A DNA stretch of 39,591 nucleotides from JAKAGE01 sp035541415 (lineage in GTDB: Bacteria; Patescibacteriota; Minisyncoccia; UBA6257; 2-01-FULL-56-20). Shown piece by piece: positions 20,409 through 28,447 of the stretch. How positions within the stretch are numbered: position 1 is the first letter of the stretch; each line of letters begins with the position of its first letter. The translations under genes and the position numbers were made by a program. Location of the stretch: NCBI GenBank assembly GCA_035541415.1, contig DATKNI010000039.1, positions 1 to 39,591 of the forward strand, in the 5' to 3' direction. The notes under the pieces were generated by a model. The model was not told the origin of the DNA, made no database searches, and worked only from the letters and a program-made list of their open reading frames with translations.

Positions 20409-20615
20409 TCAGATAACTCGTTTGCGGCGACTTCGTTCTTGCATGAGAACGGCGAACAGATCCCTGCAGGATGAGCATTTGCTCAGATGCTCGCTGATTA
20501 TTTCTTGCTGGGGAGGTGTCATGGTGCCGCTCAGGTAGTCATCCAGAAAATAGATGGCGCAATTGCAGTTGCCATACAGTTCAACCGGACGTTCAAAGTC
20601 TTCTTCGCGGTCCAT
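20409..20615 (-). CDS. Small zf-HC2 (anti-sigma-type zinc finger) protein, 68 aa
   Basis: The C-terminal half has HLSKCSSCRDLF, the H-x3-C-x2-C core of the zf-HC2/ZAS zinc finger found at the N-terminus of many anti-sigma factors. An upstream GNCNCAIYFLDDYLSG helix is typical of the same fold. The SD site AAGGAGTG lies about 4 nt before ATG 20615 and fixes the start; a longer in-frame extension runs antisense into alaS and was rejected. There is no membrane segment, so if it acts as an anti-sigma factor it is soluble. No sigma factor gene is adjacent. The zinc-finger assignment is good; the role is inference. Confidence 0.75.
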   Translation of the reverse strand: MDREEDFERPVELYGNCNCAIYFLDDYLSGTMTPPQQEIISEHLSKCSSCRDLFAVLMQERSRRKRVI

Positions 20616-20693
20616 AGGCACTCCTTGGGACGTTCTCCTGTCATTCTCGCTGCCTGCTGGAAAAAAGCAAGGCACTCGATTAAGATACACCTT

Positions 20694-22634
20694 ATGGAAT
20701 CGAATGAGATTCGATCGCGGTTTCTTGCATTCTACAAAGAGCGCAAGCACGCCATTATCCCTTCGGCGTCGCTCGTTCCCGAGAACGATCCGACAACGCT
20801 CTTCACGGGAAGCGGCATGCAGCCCTTGGTGCCGTATCTTTTGGGAGCTGCGCATCCGGAAGGAAGGCGTTTGGCGGATTCCGAAAAATGCTTCCGCGCC
20901 GAAGACATCGATGAAGTGGGCGACAACCGCCACACGACGTTTTTTGAGATGCTCGGCAATTGGTCGCTCGGCGACTATTTTAAAGAGGAGCAGCTTGGGT
21001 GGATTTTTGAGTTTTTGACCGATAAAGAAAAAGGCGCGGGCCTCGACCCGGATCGCCTCTACGTCACCGTATTTGCCGGAGACGAAGCCACGGGCATTCC
21101 CGCCGATGAAGAGTCGGTGAAGATTTGGAAGCGATTGTTCAAAGAAAAGAAAATAAAAGCAGAATACGTCGCCCTCGGTTCCGAAGCGGAAGGCAGTGAA
21201 AAAGGCATGCGCGGCGGCAGGATCTTTTCGTACGACGTGAAGAAAAATTGGTGGAGCCGCGCGGGCGTGCCGTCAAAAATGCCCGCGGGCGAGCCGGGCG
21301 GGCCGGACTCGGAAATTTTTTATGATTTTGATCCGAGCGGCGCAATGCACGATCAAAAATTCGGGAACCAGTGCCATCCGAATTGCGAATGCGGCCGCTT
21401 TCTTGAAATCGGCAATTCCGTTTTTATGGAATACAAAAAGCGCGACGACGGCGCGTTCGAAAAACTTTCCCAGCGCAACGTGGACTTTGGCGGCGGCCTT
21501 GAGCGCATTACGGCGGCGGCAAACCGCAACGCGGACATTTTCAAAATCGACGTGCTGTGGACGACCATCGCCGCGCTCGAAAAGGAGTTTGGCAAAAAAT
21601 ATGACGCGAGCCCGGCGACCACCATGGCCTACCGCGTCATTGCGGACCATATCCGCGCGGCAGTGTTCCTCGTGGGCGACGGCGTGGTTCCGTCGAATAA
21701 AGAGCGCGGCTACGTGTTGCGCCGCTTGATCCGCAAGGCGGTATTCGAGGCGCATCGCTTGGGAAGCGATTCCGCCGCATGGACCCGCGGCGTCGGTTCG
21801 GCGGTGGTTGATGAATATGGCAGCCATTACGCCGGCCTCGCCGAGCGCCGCGACGCGATCGTATCCGAACTCGAGAAAGAAGGCGTAAAGTTCCTCGCCA
21901 CGATGGAAGCCGGCCTTAAGATTTTTAATGACATCGTGAAAACGGAATCCGAACGACATCCCGAACGGAAGCGCATCACCGCAGACGATGCATTCCTGCT
22001 CTTTGCCACCTATGGCTTCCCGATTGAACTCACCCGCGAAAAGGCGGAAGAGATCGGATTCACGATCGACCTTGCCGGATTCGCCGCGAAGCTCAAAGAG
22101 CATCAGGACCGCTCCCGTACGGCAACGGCAGGGACGTTCAAGGGCGGCCTTGCGGATATGTCCGAACGGACCATACGCCTCCATACGGCGCACCATCTTT
22201 TATTGAAAGCGCTCCAAGTCGTGCTTGGCAAACAGGTGAAACAGCGGGGGAGTAACATCACGAGCGAGCGCCTGCGCATGGATTTTTCGTATGACGGCAA
22301 AATGACCGATGAGCAAAAGAAAGAAGTCGAAGCAATCGTGAATGAAAAGATTGCCGAAGATCTTCCCGTGACGCGGAGCGAGATGGGCCGCGACGACGCG
22401 GAAAAACTCGGCGCGGAGCATGAGTTCGGGCAGAAATATCCGGACCGCGTTTCGGTCTATTCCATCGGCCCGAAAGGCGCAACGGAGGACAAGCCCCACT
22501 TTGAGAAAGCGTTTTCGATCGAATTCTGCGGCGGTCCGCACGTGGCGCACACGGGCGAGATCGGCCGGTTCAAACTCGTCAAAGAAGAAGCCGTTGCCCA
22601 CGGCATCCGGCGCGTTCGCGGAACCATTGAATAG
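20694..22634 (+). CDS. alaS: Alanyl-tRNA synthetase, short form without C-Ala domain
   Basis: 646 aa. The class II catalytic core (SRFLAFYKERKHAIIPSASL, FTGSGMQPLVPYLLG, HTTFFEMLGNWSLGDYF), the tRNA-recognition helices and the editing domain are present. The editing zinc site is intact: HTAHH (H497, H501) and CGGPH (C612, H616). The protein ends just after the editing domain, at RRVRGTIE; the coiled coil and C-Ala domain of standard bacterial enzymes (about 875 aa) are missing. ATG 20694 is preferred over upstream frames because the family start (MESNEIRSRFL) begins there, with TAAGAT (20681-20686) 7 nt before it. No SD site. It is divergent from the zf-HC2 gene. Confidence 0.96.
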   Translation: MESNEIRSRFLAFYKERKHAIIPSASLVPENDPTTLFTGSGMQPLVPYLLGAAHPEGRRLADSEKCFRAEDIDEVGDNRHTTFFEMLGNWSLGDYFKEEQLGWIFEFLTDKEKGAGLDPDRLYVTVFAGDEATGIPADEESVKIWKRLFKEKKIKAEYVALGSEAEGSEKGMRGGRIFSYDVKKNWWSRAGVPSKMPAGEPGGPDSEIFYDFDPSGAMHDQKFGNQCHPNCECGRFLEIGNSVFMEYKKRDDGAFEKLSQRNVDFGGGLERITAAANRNADIFKIDVLWTTIAALEKEFGKKYDASPATTMAYRVIADHIRAAVFLVGDGVVPSNKERGYVLRRLIRKAVFEAHRLGSDSAAWTRGVGSAVVDEYGSHYAGLAERRDAIVSELEKEGVKFLATMEAGLKIFNDIVKTESERHPERKRITADDAFLLFATYGFPIELTREKAEEIGFTIDLAGFAAKLKEHQDRSRTATAGTFKGGLADMSERTIRLHTAHHLLLKALQVVLGKQVKQRGSNITSERLRMDFSYDGKMTDEQKKEVEAIVNEKIAEDLPVTRSEMGRDDAEKLGAEHEFGQKYPDRVSVYSIGPKGATEDKPHFEKAFSIEFCGGPHVAHTGEIGRFKLVKEEAVAHGIRRVRGTIE

Positions 22635-22696
22635 CGGCGGCTCGCGAGCCCTCAACGCCGCCGCGGCGAGGGCTTTGCGTGTGATAGAATAAAATT

Positions 22697-23857
22697 GTGA
22701 AAAAGGATAAATTCATCATCCTGGAAATCGCTCCGAACGGCGTGAATGCCTTGTTTCTCGGAGTGGACTCCAACCGGAACATCCAACTCGAAAAATTTGT
22801 TGAAAACGTAGACCTTAAAAAATTCTTAAAATCTCCCCTCCGGCGCATGACGCAGAAATCATGGGAGGGCGAGTACCTATTCAAAAAATCGCGCCGCAAG
22901 ATCGTCGCCACGGTGCATCCATCGCTTGCAACCACGATTCCGATCCCGCTCGACCTGCCGCGCGACAAAGCCGAAATCAAATTTGAGATTACGCTCGCCG
23001 AAGTCGAGAACCTCATTGCGCAGGCGATGGGAAAAATTTTCAACCAGTGCCGCAACGAAGCGGCCCAGCGCCTGGGCATCCACGAGCTCGATACGATTCT
23101 CGTGGGGGCGCAAGCGCGGCATTTCAAAATCGACGGCAAGTCGGTCATCAATCCGACCGGCTTCACCGGCAAAAAAATTTCGCTCGTCCTTGAACTCCGG
23201 TTCACGACGCGCGAACTCTTCGAGGACCTCAAGCAATTTTTCAACGCACCCGACGCATTTTTCTTTTTGGAGGGGCCGCAGTCGCGCCTCACGAGCATCG
23301 CCCGCACCCGCAAGCTGCCCGTCACCCTGATTGTTTCGGAGAACGGCGGCGCTGCCGTCTACGTGCTTGCCGAGGGGAAGGAAGGATATCCCGTGCTCTA
23401 CCGCGAAAAGCTTGGTTGGGACTTTGACGAGCTCATCAACCGCATCGCGGCCGAGCTCGGCGTGAGCTTTGGCAATGCCGAGAAACTCTACGAAGCATAT
23501 CGGTCCGGCAAGCTCTCGGCGGCGGCGGCCCGCGGATTCAAGCGCATCCTCGACCCCGTCGTCTTGCGGTTCGAGGAGGCTCTCGCGAAAGAAAAGCTCC
23601 GCGGATCCGTATATATCGATGCCCCGCACGAATTGCCGTACGCCTTGCCGTACCGCGCATCGGGGGCGATTCTCGAATCCCTGCCGATCGCCGAAATTTT
23701 TCACGAACTCGACTTCCCCGGCGAGATCGACGGGCGGGGGATCCCGAACCGCATTTTGGGGCGGCACCTGCTTCCGTTTCTCGAAGCATATTTCGACCGG
23801 AGCAATTCGGAAATCAACCAAAAACTCCGGCGGCGGCTCCATTGGTTGTTAAATTAG
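22697..23857 (+). CDS. FtsA/PilM-like actin-fold protein, 386 aa
   Basis: Start GTG 22697, with TAGAAT (22685-22690) 6 nt before it. The first strand (KFIILEIAPNGVNALFL) resembles the phosphate-binding start of actin-like ATPases. Residues about 75-190 resemble the FtsA 1C/SHS2 insert (VATVHPSLATTIPIPLDLP, and NPTGFTGKKISLVLELRF). The second half contains VTLIVSENGGAAVYVLAEG. Such proteins organise division or pilus machinery at the membrane; the classical Gly-rich ATP motifs are weak, so it may not bind nucleotide. It is followed 31 nt later by a one-TM protein, and the pair probably works together. The family placement is moderate confidence. Confidence 0.6.
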   Translation: MKKDKFIILEIAPNGVNALFLGVDSNRNIQLEKFVENVDLKKFLKSPLRRMTQKSWEGEYLFKKSRRKIVATVHPSLATTIPIPLDLPRDKAEIKFEITLAEVENLIAQAMGKIFNQCRNEAAQRLGIHELDTILVGAQARHFKIDGKSVINPTGFTGKKISLVLELRFTTRELFEDLKQFFNAPDAFFFLEGPQSRLTSIARTRKLPVTLIVSENGGAAVYVLAEGKEGYPVLYREKLGWDFDELINRIAAELGVSFGNAEKLYEAYRSGKLSAAAARGFKRILDPVVLRFEEALAKEKLRGSVYIDAPHELPYALPYRASGAILESLPIAEIFHELDFPGEIDGRGIPNRILGRHLLPFLEAYFDRSNSEINQKLRRRLHWLLN

Positions 23858-23873
23858 CGCAAAATACGTGTGG

Positions 23874-23879
23874 TATAAT
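23874..23879 (+). promoter_or_regulatory. TATAAT box for the gene at 23889
   Basis: TATAAT, 9 nt before the ATG; leaderless or nearly so. No SD site. Confidence 0.6.
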
Positions 23880-23888
23880 GGTTAACAG

Positions 23889-25634
23889 ATGAAAAAAATA
23901 ATTGCCGACAAAAGTGACGACGTAGTCGAAATTATCGACCGCATCCTCGAAGAATCGGACGAAGCAATCGCGCTCGTCATCCCCAAATCATCCGCACTCG
24001 GAAAATCGGTGCGGAATTTCAATCTTTTGAAGCGAGAGATGGACGGCGCCGGCAAGACGATCATCATCGAATCGGTTGATGAGAATGTTTTGGCATTCGC
24101 GAAACAGGCGGGTATCGAAGCAAGCCATCCGTTGTGGCGCAGCGTGCGCGGCAGCGGCGGGATTTCGGACATCGTAGCCCACGACGAAGGCCAGGAGCAA
24201 TCGCCGAAATCAAAAAAGAAATCAAAGAAAACGGAGAAGAAGGCCGTTGAAGCAGACGAGGCGGGCGACGACGAGCGATCGCCGGAATCCGAGCCGATCA
24301 AATTAAAAGTCCATACCGAAGAAGAAATCATCGAAACTTCCATTGAGAGCGAAGTCGACGGCGGCGAAGGAGGAGACGAAGACGACGAAGCGCGCGAGGC
24401 CGAAGCAGAGGCAAAGGAATCGGAAGCCGTGGCCAATCGGTTTTTTACGAATATGCCCGACGATGACGGCGACGGGCAAGGCGATGATTCCGGCGGCTCG
24501 TCGCGGTTTTGGTGGATTCTGGCCGGCGTCGTCGTGATCGCGGCGATCGTCGTGTATGTCCTCACGACGTTCTTCAACCATGCGGACATCGCCATCAATT
24601 TCAAGCAGACGCCATGGAGCTATAAGGATAATTTTGTTGCCGATAAATCCGTCTCGGCGATCAATCCGAGCGGCAACGTGATCCCCGCGCAGATTTTTAC
24701 ATCCAACAAAGACGTCACGCAATCCTATCCCGCGTCGTCCGTCCAGAACGTTTCGCAAAAAGCGCGCGGTACGATTACGATCTATAACGCCTACAATTCC
24801 TCCCCGCAAGAACTCGTCGCGACGACGCGTTTTGTCACCCCCGACGGCAAACTGTTCCGTCTCGTAAGCAACGTGACCGTGCCCGGCGCGCAAGTCGTGA
24901 ACGGACAGATCACGCCGTCTTCCATCACTGCCGCCATCGTCGCCGACCAGCCGGGGCCCGACTACAACATCGGCCCGGTTGCGAAGCTCACGATTCCGGG
25001 ATTCCAAAAAGACCAGGCGCGCTACAACGGTTTCTATGGCGCAATCACCACGTCCACGACCGGCGGCTATGTCGGCAAGAAAGCGGTTCCGACGGCGGCC
25101 GACGTGAATGCCGCAAAAGCGAGCACCACAGCGATACTCGAATCGAGCCTCTCGAGCGGATTTTCGGCGAGCTATCCGAATAATTTCAAAATCCTCGACG
25201 GCGCGACGACGTATCAGGTGACCAAACTCGTGGTGAGCACCTCGACCGACGACAACGGGAACTTCACGGTGTTCGGGGAGGTGACGCTCGAGGCAATCGG
25301 CTTCGACGAAAGCGCGCTCAAGGCATACCTCCTCTCGCTTGCGCAGAATACGGAAGAGAATTCGGTTTTCGCCTCCCTCAATCCAAGCTACTCAAACGTC
25401 CAAGCCAATTTCACGACGGGACAGGTCAAGTTCACGCTTACCGCCCAAGGGTCCTTGGAGCCGGCCTTTTCCGCGAGCGACTTCACAGCGACCATCCTCG
25501 GCAAGAGCATTTCCGAGGCCCGGTCGGACATATTGGCCCTCCCTCAGCTGGGGAATGGCACGATTTCCGTCTGGCCGCTCTGGCTCATGCATATCCCGTC
25601 CGATCCCAGCAAGATCCACGTAACCGCCCAATAG
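23889..25634 (+). CDS. Single-pass membrane protein, baseplate J-like, 581 aa
   Basis: Three parts. Residues 1-95: a small alpha/beta domain (EAIALVIPKSSALGKSVRNF, then AGKTIIIESVDENVLAFAKQ). Residues about 96-205: a low-complexity Lys/Glu/Asp linker. Residues about 207-230: one TM helix (WWILAGVVVIAAIVVYVLTTFF). After it comes a large extracytoplasmic beta-rich domain with ARGTITIYNAYNSSPQELVA, TRFVTPDGKLFRLV and VVADQPGPDYNIGP, which resembles the baseplate J/gp47-type proteins annotated in CPR genomes. No phage genes are nearby, so a cell envelope role is more likely than a prophage. The cytoplasmic half may interact with the FtsA-like protein encoded just before it. Confidence 0.7.
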   Translation: MKKIIADKSDDVVEIIDRILEESDEAIALVIPKSSALGKSVRNFNLLKREMDGAGKTIIIESVDENVLAFAKQAGIEASHPLWRSVRGSGGISDIVAHDEGQEQSPKSKKKSKKTEKKAVEADEAGDDERSPESEPIKLKVHTEEEIIETSIESEVDGGEGGDEDDEAREAEAEAKESEAVANRFFTNMPDDDGDGQGDDSGGSSRFWWILAGVVVIAAIVVYVLTTFFNHADIAINFKQTPWSYKDNFVADKSVSAINPSGNVIPAQIFTSNKDVTQSYPASSVQNVSQKARGTITIYNAYNSSPQELVATTRFVTPDGKLFRLVSNVTVPGAQVVNGQITPSSITAAIVADQPGPDYNIGPVAKLTIPGFQKDQARYNGFYGAITTSTTGGYVGKKAVPTAADVNAAKASTTAILESSLSSGFSASYPNNFKILDGATTYQVTKLVVSTSTDDNGNFTVFGEVTLEAIGFDESALKAYLLSLAQNTEENSVFASLNPSYSNVQANFTTGQVKFTLTAQGSLEPAFSASDFTATILGKSISEARSDILALPQLGNGTISVWPLWLMHIPSDPSKIHVTAQ

Positions 25635-25653
25635 CCCCGAAGGCCTGCGGCAG

Positions 25654-25683
25654 TTGACACAAAACGCGGTTTCGGCATATAAT
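25654..25683 (+). promoter_or_regulatory. Consensus promoter of the infA-rpsI ribosomal operon
   Basis: TTGACA (25654-25659), 18-nt spacer, TATAAT (25678-25683). Both boxes are perfect. Start predicted near 25690, giving a leader of about 50 nt before infA. Confidence 0.88.
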
Positions 25684-25718
25684 CTCCTTACCGCATCAAG
25701 CGCCTTTTATTCGCACGA

Positions 25719-25739
25719 ATGAGTTCAAAGACCAGCTAA
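25719..25739 (+). other. Six-codon micro-ORF overlapping the infA start
   Basis: ATG at 25719, peptide MSSKTS, stop TAA 25737-25739; its last A is the first base of infA's ATG (TAATG). This could couple infA translation to a leader peptide. It could equally be the old infA start left out of frame. No SD site precedes either ATG. Confidence 0.3.
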
Positions 25740-25948
25740 TGGAGAAGATTGAAGCGAAAGGAGGTAAGGTCACCCTCGCCCTGCCGGGTTTGATGTTTCG
25801 AGTGACGATGAATGAGACGGGAGCGGAAGTCCTGGCTCATTTGGCGGGCAAAATGAAGATTAACAACATTCGCGTTTTACCAGGCGACAACGTTCTCGTT
25901 GAGCTCAGTCCCGACGGACGTCGGGGTCGCATCGTGCGGCGATTATAA
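25739..25948 (+). CDS. infA: Translation initiation factor IF-1
   Basis: 69 aa, a single OB fold. IF-1 sits in the A site of the 30S subunit during initiation. The family pattern is clear: ALPGLMFRVTM, then GAEVLAHLAGKMKINNIRVLPGDNVLVELSPDGRRGRIVRR (shown in two parts: LAHLAGKMKINNIRVLPGD and VLVELSPDGRRGRI). The N-terminus (MEKIEAKGGKV) is a little shorter than usual. It is the first gene of a nine-gene operon and is read from the consensus promoter 56 nt upstream. Start ATG 25739 overlaps a 6-codon micro-ORF; an upstream in-frame start would need a rare codon. Confidence 0.95.
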   Translation: MEKIEAKGGKVTLALPGLMFRVTMNETGAEVLAHLAGKMKINNIRVLPGDNVLVELSPDGRRGRIVRRL

Positions 25949-25963
25949 AAGTTTTCCAAAACT

Positions 25964-26077
25964 ATGAAAGTTCGCAGCTCAGTAAAAAAGATCTGTTCGA
26001 ATTGCCAAATCGTAAAGCGAAAGGGCAAAATTTACGTACGCTGCAAAAATCCAAAGCACAAACAGCGCCAAGGCTAA
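25964..26077 (+). CDS. rpmJ: Large ribosomal subunit protein bL36
   Basis: 37 aa (MKVRSSVKKICSNCQIVKR, then KGKIYVRCKNPKHKQRQG). The zinc site C11, C14, C27 and H32 is complete, which makes this the zinc-bearing C+ form. bL36 sits near domain VI of 23S rRNA. Length is exactly normal. The gene lies 15 nt after infA and 12 nt before rpsM, the common bacterial order. No SD site. Confidence 0.97.
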   Translation: MKVRSSVKKICSNCQIVKRKGKIYVRCKNPKHKQRQG

Positions 26078-26089
26078 CTTTTTAAACCA

Positions 26090-26473
26090 ATGCGTATCTT
26101 CGGTGTAAACATCCCCGATAATAAGAGAATCGAAATCGCCCTCACCTACGTTTACGGCGTGGGTGATTCGGTGAGCCATAAGGCGCTCACGGCCGCGAAG
26201 GTTGATCTTGGCAAGAAAGCCAAAGACCTCACCGCCGACGAAGTGCTCCGCGTGCAGAACTTTTTGGAAAAGAACTATCCGGTGGAAGGCGAATTGCGCC
26301 AGCTCATCAAGCGCAACGTGAACCGCCTCAAAGAGCTTCAGGCCTATCGCGGCCTTCGCCACATGCGCCGCCTTCCGGTCCGCGGCCAGCGCACGCGTAC
26401 CAATTCCCGCACCGTCCGCGGCAACGTCCGCAAGACGGCCGGCAGCGGCAAGCGCAAAGTTGACCTCAAGTAA
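26090..26473 (+). CDS. rpsM: Small ribosomal subunit protein uS13
   Basis: 127 aa. uS13 lies in the 30S head and contacts tRNAs and the central protuberance of the 50S. Family words: MRIFGVNIPDNKRIEIALTY, GVGDSVSHKAL, ELRQLIKRNVNRLKELQAYR, LRHMRRLPVRGQRTRTNSRT and the basic tail ending KRKVDLK. Length normal. It stands between rpmJ and rpsK; no SD site before ATG 26090. Confidence 0.97.
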   Translation: MRIFGVNIPDNKRIEIALTYVYGVGDSVSHKALTAAKVDLGKKAKDLTADEVLRVQNFLEKNYPVEGELRQLIKRNVNRLKELQAYRGLRHMRRLPVRGQRTRTNSRTVRGNVRKTAGSGKRKVDLK

Positions 26474-26495
26474 TCATTAAGCCACGAGCAAATCT

Positions 26496-26954
26496 ATGGG
26501 CAAGAAAAAAGTAACAACTGAATCGCAGGACAAAGCCGTGAAAGACGCGGCGTCCGTGGATACCGCCGTCGCGAAAGCCGCTCCTTCGAGCGCCCGCAAA
26601 GCGCGCCGTATCCAGGAGGGGAAGGTGTATGTAAACGCTTCCTACAACAACACCGTCGTCACGGTCACGGACGTCGGCGGCAACGTTTTGGCATGGGCTT
26701 CCGCCGGTTCACTCGGTTTTGCCGGCCCCAAGAAAGCAACTCCGTTCGCTTCTTCCAAAGTCATCGCCGCCATCGCGGAAAAACTCCAGAACAACGGTCC
26801 GCAAGACATCGTTGTGATCGTAAAAGGCATCGGCAGCGGCCGCGACTCGGCGATCCGTTCGCTCATCAACCACGGCTTCAACATCACGGCCATCAAAGAC
26901 GCAACTCCGATCCCGCACAACGGTCCGCGTCCTCCCAAAGTGCGCCGCGTATAG
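26496..26954 (+). CDS. rpsK: Small ribosomal subunit protein uS11
   Basis: 152 aa. uS11 forms part of the mRNA exit channel on the 30S platform. The conserved core starts at about residue 36: RIQEGKVYVNASYNNTVVTV, TDVGGNVLAWASAGSLGFAG, KKATPFAS, VIVKGIGSGRDSAIRSL and the tail DATPIPHNGPRPPKVRRV. The first 35 residues (KVTTESQDKAVKDAASVDT and on) are an extra Ala/Lys-rich extension; E. coli uS11 is 129 aa. The gene is in the usual place between rpsM and rpsD. Confidence 0.97.
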   Translation: MGKKKVTTESQDKAVKDAASVDTAVAKAAPSSARKARRIQEGKVYVNASYNNTVVTVTDVGGNVLAWASAGSLGFAGPKKATPFASSKVIAAIAEKLQNNGPQDIVVIVKGIGSGRDSAIRSLINHGFNITAIKDATPIPHNGPRPPKVRRV

Positions 26955-27022
26955 CACTAGAAACTTTCCCCGAATTCCTCTATTATTCACCAGAAACAAA
27001 TAACCAGAAATAAATTACTAGT

Positions 27023-27640
27023 ATGATCGGTCCAAAAGAAAAAAGAGAACGGGCATTGGGCGTGCGACTCGGCTTGAAAGCCGAGCGTGCTTTGTCGCCC
27101 AAGTCTTCGATGGTGCGCAAGCCCTATAAGCCCGGCGTTCACGGACCGCGCGGCCGCAATAAGGCGCTTTCCGAATTCGGCCTCCAGCTCCGCGAAAAGA
27201 GCAAATTCAAAATCAGCTACGGCGTCGACGAGCGCAACCTCAAGCGCCTCTTCAAGATGGCGCAGGTTGCAAAGGGCGCGAACGGCGCCAAGATGCTCGA
27301 ATTTTTGGAGCGCCGCCTCGATAACGTCGTGTTCCAGCTCGGCTTCGCACCGTCGCGCGGCGCGGCACGCCAGATCGTGAACCACGGCCACATCAACGTC
27401 AACAAGCGCAAAGTAAAATCGCCGGGTTACACCGTCCGCAAGGGCGACGTAATCTCGGTCCGCGAAGGGTCGCTCACAAAGGCCGGCCTCGGCAAGAGGA
27501 AGGAAGTTTTGGCAAAGTATGATGCTCCGGCATGGCTCCGCCTCGACGCGGAAAAGATGGAAGGCGAAGTTTTGAGCCTCCCGTCAGACATAAACGCCCC
27601 GTTTGAAATCAACTTATTGGTCGAATCATTCTCAAAATAA
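27023..27640 (+). CDS. rpsD: Small ribosomal subunit protein uS4
   Basis: 205 aa, normal length. uS4 starts 30S assembly and in many bacteria represses its own operon. Seen: the N-terminal MIGPKEKRERALGVRLGLK without the Cys-rich zinc motif, PGVHGPRGR, SEFGLQLREKSKFKISYGV, the S4 domain FLERRLDNVVFQLGFAPSR and RQIVNHGHINVNKRKVKSPG, and the C-terminal INAPFEINLLVESFSK. No SD site before ATG 27023. It sits 68 nt after rpsK, the largest gap in this operon. Confidence 0.97.
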   Translation: MIGPKEKRERALGVRLGLKAERALSPKSSMVRKPYKPGVHGPRGRNKALSEFGLQLREKSKFKISYGVDERNLKRLFKMAQVAKGANGAKMLEFLERRLDNVVFQLGFAPSRGAARQIVNHGHINVNKRKVKSPGYTVRKGDVISVREGSLTKAGLGKRKEVLAKYDAPAWLRLDAEKMEGEVLSLPSDINAPFEINLLVESFSK

Positions 27641-27661
27641 TCATTAAATTTTCATAAAACC

Positions 27662-28417
27662 ATGGAATTCGCTTATGTGAGCTCAAGTGTGACCATCAAG
27701 ACCGTTTCCGAAGACGCAAAGAACGGTGTTTTCGAAATCGAAGGATTGTATGCCGGCTATGGCCAGACGGTCGGTACGGCGCTCCGCCGCACCCTCCTTT
27801 CTTCGCTCCCGGGCGCCGCAGTGACGGAAATCAAAGTGAAGAACGTCCCGCACGAATTTTCAACCTTGCCGGGCCTCAAAGAAGACGTCATTGAGCTCAT
27901 GCTCAACTTCAAGAAGCTCCGCTTCCGCTTGCACACCGACGAGCCGCAAGTTTTGGCTTTGAAGGCAAAAGGCGAAATGACCGTCACCGCAGGGGACATC
28001 GAAGTCAATTCCAACGTTGAAATCGTGAACCCCGACGAAGTTTTGGGTACGCTCACCGCAAAAGACGCCGAACTCGACATCGAAGTCAAAGTCGAGCGCG
28101 GCCTCGGCTACGTTCCGGTTGAAGCCCGCAAGACGGAAGGCCGCTTGCCGATCGGCACGATCGCCGTCGACGCCAACTTTGCTCCGGTCCAGGCCGTGAA
28201 CTTCACGATCGAAGACATGCGCGTTGGCGACCGCACCGACTACAACCGCCTCCGCTTGGAAATCGAAACCGACGGCACGGTGAGCCCGTCATCGGCGCTC
28301 CACAAGGCGAGCAATATTTTGAAGGACCACTTCGAGAAGGTTGCAACCGTCGAAGTGAAGGAATTTGACGCTCCCAAGCCAGAAGGCGGCAAAAAGAAAA
28401 AAGCCAAGAAAGAATAA
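27662..28417 (+). CDS. rpoA: RNA polymerase alpha subunit, N-terminal domain only
   Basis: 251 aa. The alpha N-terminal domain dimerises and scaffolds beta and beta'. Seen: FEIEGLYAGYGQTVGTALRR, TLLSSLPGAAVTEIKVKN, VPHEFSTLPGLKEDV, GYVPVEARK and FAPVQAVNFTIEDMRVGDRTDYNRLRLEI (in parts). The protein ends with the dimerisation helix (ASNILKDHFEKVA) and a short Lys-rich tail (GGKKKKAKKE). The C-terminal domain that binds UP elements and activators (about residues 250-329 in E. coli) is absent. The stop at 28415-28417 is followed directly by rplQ, so no lost downstream piece is seen. Confidence 0.96.
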   Translation: MEFAYVSSSVTIKTVSEDAKNGVFEIEGLYAGYGQTVGTALRRTLLSSLPGAAVTEIKVKNVPHEFSTLPGLKEDVIELMLNFKKLRFRLHTDEPQVLALKAKGEMTVTAGDIEVNSNVEIVNPDEVLGTLTAKDAELDIEVKVERGLGYVPVEARKTEGRLPIGTIAVDANFAPVQAVNFTIEDMRVGDRTDYNRLRLEIETDGTVSPSSALHKASNILKDHFEKVATVEVKEFDAPKPEGGKKKKAKKE

Positions 28418-28447
28418 TTGGGGAACCGATGATTATTTACCAAAGCA

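Noticed and set aside
20487..20693. N-terminal extension of alaS
   Set aside because: Runs antisense through the zf-HC2 gene and has no AlaRS similarity; the family start is at 20694 with a -10 box in place.
23889..25634. Prophage remnant because of the baseplate-J-like protein
   Set aside because: No other phage genes, integrase or att repeats nearby; the protein has a membrane anchor and sits beside an FtsA-like gene.
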